From CAYNSB01 sp964399625 (GTDB taxonomy: Bacteria; Planctomycetota; Phycisphaerae; Phycisphaerales; UBA1924), in assembly GCA_964399625.1 (NCBI GenBank), contig CAYNSB010000045.1:1-26732 (forward strand): 26,732 nt of DNA. Reading direction: 5' to 3'. Positions 20,980-26,732 of this stretch are shown one piece after another. Within the stretch, counting starts at the first letter, position 1, and the number at the start of each line of letters is the position of its first letter. Below the pieces are notes generated by a model. That model was not told the DNA's origin. It did no database searches and worked only from the letters and a program-made list of their open reading frames with translations. The position numbers and the translations under genes are program-made.

Positions 20980-21942
20980 CTAGACCTCCAGCCGGAGCCC
21001 GATCGATCGCGCGATCGGACGCAACTCCTCGAGCCGATCGGGCGAGCAGAGCAGCTGGTTCGTGTGCGGCCCGTCCCCACGCAAACGCTCCGCACGCACG
21101 AGCGCATCCGGACGCATCCGCAGCACCGCGTACCCGCAGCGCTGGATCGCCTCGTCGAGCTTCTCGCCCGCGGCATCATCGAGCACCTCGACCGTCACCC
21201 ACGGACGATGCTCGCCCAGCATGCGCATCGCCCCGGCAAACACCGCCGGCTCGTGCCCTTCGACATCAACCTTCATCAGCCCGACCCGCGCCGGAGCCAG
21301 GCCCGACGCGTACGCGTCGAGCGTGTGCAGCGGCACCTCGATCTCTTCCGCGTGCTCGGGCCGGAAGCCCGACTCCAGCGACGCGCTCGTCTCGATCGCC
21401 TTGAAGCGTGGCACGGGCACGTACAGCTTCGCCGTGCCCGCCTGCGACGACACCGCCCCCGCGACCACGACGATGCGATCGCCAAACCCGTTCAGCGCGA
21501 TGTTCTCGAGCAACCAACGCCGCGCCGTCGGGAACGGCTCGAACGCGTGCACCCGCGCGCCCTCGGCCGCGCTCACCAGCGCGTAGAACCCCGTGTTCGC
21601 GCCCACGTCCAGCACCATCGCGCCCCGCCCCGCCTCGTACGCCGCCAGCGCCGCGAAAAGCTGGGGCATGGGCCGCTCCAGCGCGTCCCAACCATCGTTC
21701 CAGACCGACGCCGCGTACTGATCGAGCCCATCGGCGCTGCGAATCAGGAACGAGCGTTGGGCGTTCAGCGTCACGCGCACCGTCGCCGGCATGTACCCGC
21801 ACAACTGCGCGATCCGCCGCGAGCCACGCCGCACGCCCACCGCGTTGAGCACGATCGTCGCGGGCACGCCCACCGCCCGCGTGCGGAGCACGCGCTTCAC
21901 GAGTTCGCGCGCGCCGTGCTGGCCCGCGATGTCCGTTGGCAT
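20980..21942 (-). CDS. FkbM-family SAM-dependent methyltransferase
   Basis: From the ATG at 21942 (GGAG about 9 nt upstream) the protein has 320 residues. The FkbM domain spans about 105-290. It has the SAM-binding LDVGANTGFYALVSA (112-125), HAFEPFPTARRWLLENIALNG, and the family hallmark LMKVDVEGHEPAVFAGA (223-239). Such enzymes O-methylate sugars or polyketides; in environmental bacteria they often act on surface glycans. The N-terminal 100 residues are basic and helical without a clear match. An extension of the frame to 22077 is possible but has no ribosome binding site and a Cys/Arg-rich composition unlike a folded region. It stands alone, 88 bp from the sigma-54 activator gene. Its substrate is unknown. 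Confidence 0.88.
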   Translation of the reverse strand: MPTDIAGQHGARELVKRVLRTRAVGVPATIVLNAVGVRRGSRRIAQLCGYMPATVRVTLNAQRSFLIRSADGLDQYAASVWNDGWDALERPMPQLFAALAAYEAGRGAMVLDVGANTGFYALVSAAEGARVHAFEPFPTARRWLLENIALNGFGDRIVVVAGAVSSQAGTAKLYVPVPRFKAIETSASLESGFRPEHAEEIEVPLHTLDAYASGLAPARVGLMKVDVEGHEPAVFAGAMRMLGEHRPWVTVEVLDDAAGEKLDEAIQRCGYAVLRMRPDALVRAERLRGDGPHTNQLLCSPDRLEELRPIARSIGLRLEV

Positions 21943-21969
21943 GGAACGGCTCCGAAAGGCGACCCGCGA

Positions 21970-21975
21970 AGGGTA
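21970..21975 (-). promoter_or_regulatory. Possible -10 box of the FkbM gene
   Basis: TACCCT, preceded by GA as in the barrel-gene promoter, lies 27 nt before the ATG at 21942 on the minus strand. The stretch 22000-22015 also holds a small inverted repeat (ATTCT/AGAAT) that could end ntrC-type transcription. Both are weak. Confidence 0.25.
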
Positions 21976-22030
21976 TCGCGCCGCGCATCGTTCGCGAGCA
22001 TTCTTCCCGCAGAATCGCCCAACGCGTCCG

Positions 22031-23530
<1,500 letters not shown>

Positions 23531-23538
23531 GGGCCCAT

Positions 23539-23544
23539 AGTTTA
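23539..23544 (-). promoter_or_regulatory. -10 box of the sigma-54 activator gene, predicting a near-leaderless mRNA
   Basis: TAAACT on the minus strand overlaps the TAA stop of ruvC and ends 8 nt before the ATG at 23530. A transcript from it would have a leader of about 0-2 nt. Confidence 0.35.
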
Positions 23545-24063
23545 GGATCGACGACGCGCCGCCCGCGCCCCAAGCCCATCGAGCCGCGACAGCGCGCACA
23601 ACGCGATCCCCAGCGCGTCCGCCACGTCCGCCGGCTTGGGCACCGACGACAGCCCAAGCGCCGTCGCGACCGCCCCCTGCACCTGCCCCTTCTTCGCCTG
23701 CCCGTGACCAGTCACGAAGCGCTTCACCTCCGCCGGACGGAGCTCGACAAGCTCCAGCCCGGCCCGCCTCACGCCCAGCAGGATCACGCCCCGCGCGTGC
23801 CCCATCGCGATCGCCGTCGCCGGGTGCTTGTAGTGCGCAAAGAGCGCCTCCACCGCGACCACCTCGGGCCTCAATCGCTCGAGCATCTCGCCCACGTCCC
23901 GGTCCAGCTCCGCCAGCCGATCGCTGATCGTCGGGCGCTCACGCCGCGAATCCACGAGACGGATCACGCCCGCCTCGACGATGCTCGCGGCCGGTCCCAC
24001 GCCATCGATGCACCCATAGCCGGTGATCACCAGCCCCGGGTCGATGCCCAGGACGCGCCTCAC
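23542..24063 (-). CDS. ruvC: Holliday junction resolvase RuvC
   Basis: RuvC cuts four-way DNA junctions together with RuvAB during recombination. The 173-residue protein has the usual length and RNase H-like fold markers. The four catalytic acids are Asp8 (LGIDPGLVITGYG), Glu72 (VAVEALFAHYKHPATAI), and Asp146 and Asp149 (KPADVADALGIALC). The family block VKRFVTGHGQAKKGQV is present. The GTG start (24063-24061) overlaps the ribE stop as GTGA, so the two are coupled. ruvA and ruvB are not in the window. Confidence 0.95.
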   Translation of the reverse strand: MRRVLGIDPGLVITGYGCIDGVGPAASIVEAGVIRLVDSRRERPTISDRLAELDRDVGEMLERLRPEVVAVEALFAHYKHPATAIAMGHARGVILLGVRRAGLELVELRPAEVKRFVTGHGQAKKGQVQGAVATALGLSSVPKPADVADALGIALCALSRLDGLGARAARRRS

Positions 24064-24728
24064 GTCTTACGCCCCGATGTGTCGCCCCCGCCGTAGTGAC
24101 GCAGGTAATGCACAATCGTCCGCACGACCACGTCGCTCTCCAGGTTCACCCGATCGCCCGGACGCAGATCGCCCAGCGTCGTGCGTGCCAGCGTCGTGGG
24201 AATCAACGCCACATCGAACAATTTGGGCGGATTCCCCGTCACCCCGGCGATCGTCAGGCTCACGCCATCGACGCAGATCGACCCCTTGGGCACCACGAAC
24301 TGCATGAACGCCGGACGCTCATCGTCCACCTCGGGCCGGACCCACACGCGCCAGTCCGATCCCGTCTGCACGCGCTCGACGGTCCCGATCCCGTCGATGT
24401 GCCCCTGCACACCGTGTCCACCCATCAGGTCCGACGCGCGCAGCGAGCGCTCCAGGTTGACCCGCGCCCCGGGCAAGAGCCCGCCCAGCGTCGTTCGATC
24501 GAGCGTCTCCTGCACCACATCAAACGCGAGCGGCCCCTCGTGCGATCGTCCGCCCGCATCCCCCACCAACGTGAGGCACACGCCGCTCACGCTGATCGAT
24601 TCCCCCGCCTCCAGCGTCCCCACGGGCACGTCCCATCGCGGGTCGATCGTCAGGCGCGCGGGCCCGCTCGCGCCGCGCATCTCCACGCCCCGCACACGCC
24701 CCACCCCTTGGACCAGCCCGGTGAACAT
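24060..24728 (-). CDS. ribE: Riboflavin synthase, alpha subunit
   Basis: This enzyme dismutates two 6,7-dimethyl-8-ribityllumazines to riboflavin. The 222-residue protein begins with the invariant MFTGLV and has two lumazine-binding half repeats. The first has ISVSGVCLTLV and LERSLRASDLMGGHGVQGHIDG. The second has ICVDGVSLTIAGV and a related VNLESDVVVR ending. No FMN riboswitch is visible in the 150 bp upstream. No other rib gene is nearby, so it is separated from the rest of the pathway and joined instead to ruvC by a GTGA overlap. The symbol ribC is used for the same gene in E. coli. Confidence 0.95.
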   Translation of the reverse strand: MFTGLVQGVGRVRGVEMRGASGPARLTIDPRWDVPVGTLEAGESISVSGVCLTLVGDAGGRSHEGPLAFDVVQETLDRTTLGGLLPGARVNLERSLRASDLMGGHGVQGHIDGIGTVERVQTGSDWRVWVRPEVDDERPAFMQFVVPKGSICVDGVSLTIAGVTGNPPKLFDVALIPTTLARTTLGDLRPGDRVNLESDVVVRTIVHYLRHYGGGDTSGRKT

Positions 24729-24837
24729 CGCTCAACTATCCCCACGCCGCACGCCGGTCTCCACCGGATTCCCAAACAGCACCCGCTCCGCGCCGCGCCG
24801 GGGGCGCCACCGCCCGCCGCCGCCACCTCCGCCCCAC

Positions 24838-24843
24838 TATCCT
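24838..24843 (+). promoter_or_regulatory. Possible -10 box of the beta-propeller lipoprotein gene
   Basis: TATCCT lies 35 nt before the ATG at 24879 in the 150-bp divergent gap with ribE. The rest of that gap is C-rich and shows no other structure that I can support. Confidence 0.25.
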
Positions 24844-24878
24844 GTGGGCCCTTGGTCGGGATACGGGAGATGCCAACG

Positions 24879-26018
24879 ATGACGACCGCCTCGCGCCGAT
24901 CCGCACTCGCATGCACCGCCGCCCTCGCGCTGCTCGTCGGCGGGTGCGCCGGCAACCGCCCCTACAACCCGGGCCGCGCACGCACCTCGTCCGAGCGCAG
25001 CGAGGCCTTCCCCATCAACTTCGAGTCCTACGCCAAGCTCGGATACCGCCTCGACTGGAAGGGGTACCCGACAATCACCGGCTCGCTCCCAATCAACTTC
25101 CTCCGCGTCACGCCCGACGCGATCGGCGTGCTCGAACGCGGGTCCACCCTCAGCATCCTCGAGCCCTCGACCGGCGGGCAGCGCTGCGCCATCCAGCTCG
25201 CCAACCCCCTGACCCGCTTCACGGGGCTCTCGCGCGTCGGCCCGCGATTCATCGCCACCTCCGAGGCCGACGTCTTCGCCGTGGACCCCACGAACTGCAA
25301 CCTCACCTCCCGCCAGAAGTTCTCCAAGATCATCACGACCAACCCCCTCATCATCAACACCCTCATGATCGTTGGGACCAACGACGGCGAGCTGTACGCA
25401 CAGCTCGACGCGCCCGGCGTCGGCGGCGTGAAGATGTGGGGCTTCGCCGTCGAGGGCGCCGTGGACCACGACGCCGTGCTCGTGGGCGATGCCGTCGGCG
25501 CCGTCTCCCACTCGGGCGTCGTCTTCTTCGTCACGCCGGACAAGGGCGGGCTGATCGGTCGGACCAAGATCTTCGGCGGCGCGGGCGCGAATCCCGTCTC
25601 CAACGGACGCTACATGTTCGTCGCCTCGCTGGACCAGTCCCTCTACGCCTTCGCCCCGCAGGGCGCGCGACAGGTCTGGCGCTACCGCACCTCGGCCCCG
25701 CTCACCGTCCAGCCCACCGTCGTCAACGATCGCCTCTACTGCGCCGTGCCGGACCTGGGGCTCGCGTGCTTCGACGCCAACACCGGAAAGGTGCTCTGGA
25801 ACATCAAGGGCTTCGCGGGCACGATCGTCGCCTCCAACAAGAACGGGCTCGTCGGATTCGATGGCAAGGAAGCGCTGCTCATCGGCCCCGCACGCGGCGA
25901 CGTCATCGAGCGCGTCCCGCTCCCGGGCGTCTCGTCGCTCCAGCCCGATGCGTTCGAGAACGGCAACCTCTACGCGATCTCGTCCTCGGGCGTCGTCGCG
26001 AAGTTCATCCCGCGCTAG
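24879..26018 (+). CDS. Lipoprotein with PQQ/BamB-like beta-propeller repeats
   Basis: From the ATG at 24879 the product has 379 residues. The N-terminus is a lipoprotein signal: SRR, a hydrophobic run, and LLVGGC with Cys23 as lipidation site. The rest is a chain of beta-propeller blades: DVFAVDPTNCNLTSRQKF, DGELYAQLDA, MFVASLDQSLYAFAPQGARQVWRYRT, LYCAVPDLGLACFDANTGKVLWNIKG. The last two have the AxDxxTGKxLW form of PQQ-like repeats. The ATG at 24870 directly abuts the GGGAG ribosome binding site, so the one 9 nt later is preferred. It may be a scaffold at the outer membrane like BamB, but no enzyme residues can be assigned. purH starts 10 bp downstream and may be cotranscribed. Confidence 0.82.
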   Translation: MTTASRRSALACTAALALLVGGCAGNRPYNPGRARTSSERSEAFPINFESYAKLGYRLDWKGYPTITGSLPINFLRVTPDAIGVLERGSTLSILEPSTGGQRCAIQLANPLTRFTGLSRVGPRFIATSEADVFAVDPTNCNLTSRQKFSKIITTNPLIINTLMIVGTNDGELYAQLDAPGVGGVKMWGFAVEGAVDHDAVLVGDAVGAVSHSGVVFFVTPDKGGLIGRTKIFGGAGANPVSNGRYMFVASLDQSLYAFAPQGARQVWRYRTSAPLTVQPTVVNDRLYCAVPDLGLACFDANTGKVLWNIKGFAGTIVASNKNGLVGFDGKEALLIGPARGDVIERVPLPGVSSLQPDAFENGNLYAISSSGVVAKFIPR

Positions 26019-26028
26019 AGGCGAGCCC

Positions 26029-26732
26029 ATGCCCGATCGTGTCCATGTTCGCCGGGCGCTGCTCTCGGTCTCCGACAAGACGGACCTGCTCCCGTTCGCC
26101 CGCGCCCTCGCCGCCCGCCAGGTCGAGCTGATCTCCACGGGCGGCACCGCCAAGGCGCTCGAGGCGGCCGGCCTCGCCGTCACCCCGATCGATCGCGTCA
26201 CCGGATTCCCGGAGATGATGGACGGGCGCGTCAAGACCCTGCACCCCGCGGTCCACGGCGCGCTCCTCGCCCTCCGCGATCATCCGGACCACGTCGCGGC
26301 GATGCAGGTCCATCGCATCACCCCCATCGACCTCGTGTGCATAAACCTCTACCCCTTCGAGCAGACCATCGCCAAGGGCGCCGTGGAGCCGCAGGAAGCC
26401 ATCGAGAACATCGACATCGGCGGCCCAAGCATGATCCGCTCGGCCGCGAAGAACCACGAGTGGGTCACCGTGGTCACCGCCCCCGCCCAGTACGACCGCG
26501 TCGTGGGCGAACTCGAGGAGCAGCAGGGGCACACGACCCGCGCCCTGCGCGCGTCCCTCGCGGCCTCCGCCTTCGCCCGCACCGCCGAGTACGACGCCGC
26601 GATCGCCGCGTACCTGGGCACCCTGGGCGATGCCCCGTTCCCCCAGACCCTCCGCCTGAACTACCTCAAGGTCGAGGAACTTCGCTACGGCGAGAACCCG
26701 CACCTGGACGCCGCACTCTTCCGCGATCCCGT
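26029..26732 (+). CDS. purH: PurH, AICAR transformylase / IMP cyclohydrolase, 5' part
   Basis: PurH carries out the last two steps of IMP synthesis. The window holds about 234 N-terminal residues; the gene continues past 26732. The IMP cyclohydrolase domain is seen in ALLSVSDKTDLLPFARALA, LISTGGTAKALEAAG, VTGFPEMMDGRVKTLHPAVHG, INLYPFEQTIAKG, and ENIDIGGPSMIRSAAKNH. The start of the transformylase domain appears as LRYGENPHLDAALF, where most PurH proteins have LRYGENPHQ. It starts 10 bp after the preceding lipoprotein gene. Confidence 0.95.
   Translation, partial: MPDRVHVRRALLSVSDKTDLLPFARALAARQVELISTGGTAKALEAAGLAVTPIDRVTGFPEMMDGRVKTLHPAVHGALLALRDHPDHVAAMQVHRITPIDLVCINLYPFEQTIAKGAVEPQEAIENIDIGGPSMIRSAAKNHEWVTVVTAPAQYDRVVGELEEQQGHTTRALRASLAASAFARTAEYDAAIAAYLGTLGDAPFPQTLRLNYLKVEELRYGENPHLDAALFRDP

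Noticed and set aside
23531..23599. N-terminal extension of the sigma-54 activator to 23599
   Set aside because: It would overlap ruvC by almost 60 bp, adds no receiver sequence, and the ATG at 23530 lies right after a -10-like box.
24729..24878. FMN riboswitch upstream of ribE
   Set aside because: The conserved RFN-element blocks are not present on the minus strand and the gap is too short and C-rich.

Overview
This GC-rich window reads as a chromosome segment of a planctomycete, most likely class Phycisphaerae. That placement is inference. It rests on a DUF1570-type secreted peptidase-like protein, a type II pseudopilin, lipid A synthesis (lpxB), a C-terminal-Phe outer-membrane barrel, and ECF sigma/anti-sigma and NtrC-type regulators in a high-GC background. 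There is no rRNA, CRISPR array, insertion sequence, integrase or phage gene; most genes are housekeeping, envelope or regulatory.

Layout. 1-182: two minus-strand tRNA genes (initiator Met cut by the window edge, then Ala-TGC). 299-1693: an Nramp/MntH metal transporter. 1856-4262: a secreted DUF1570 protein and a beta-barrel. 4289-5083: a lone pseudopilin gene, divergent from an ECF sigma/anti-sigma pair (5347-6725). 6736-10284 (minus): histidine kinase, a receiver-XRE response regulator, then lpxB. 10315-16306 (plus): rsmB, a PTS EIIA-Ntr-like gene, ispA, dxs and nadK. 16315-20908 (minus): two related membrane proteins, an ABC ATPase, an FtsX/MacB-type permease with a His-rich stretch, and a DUF3299 protein. 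20980-24728 (minus): FkbM methyltransferase, sigma-54 activator, ruvC, ribE. 24879-26732 (plus): a beta-propeller lipoprotein and the 5' part of purH.

How genes work together. ispA and dxs lie in tandem in isoprenoid synthesis. The kinase and regulator overlap and are followed by lpxB, so an envelope signal may control lipid A synthesis. The sigma and anti-sigma genes are translationally coupled. The five-gene ABC/DUF3299 block resembles the zinc-linked zrg loci of Vibrio but lacks ZrgA and adds two paralogous membrane proteins; it is the best candidate for an undescribed system here.

Two window-wide patterns stand out. A hexamer TAYRCT (TACACT, TACGCT, TATGCT) recurs just upstream of genes as a probable -10 box, in some cases so close that the mRNA should be leaderless. 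Tight gene junctions use a 4-nt NTGA overlap; at ispA this is CTGA and appears to impose a CTG start codon.
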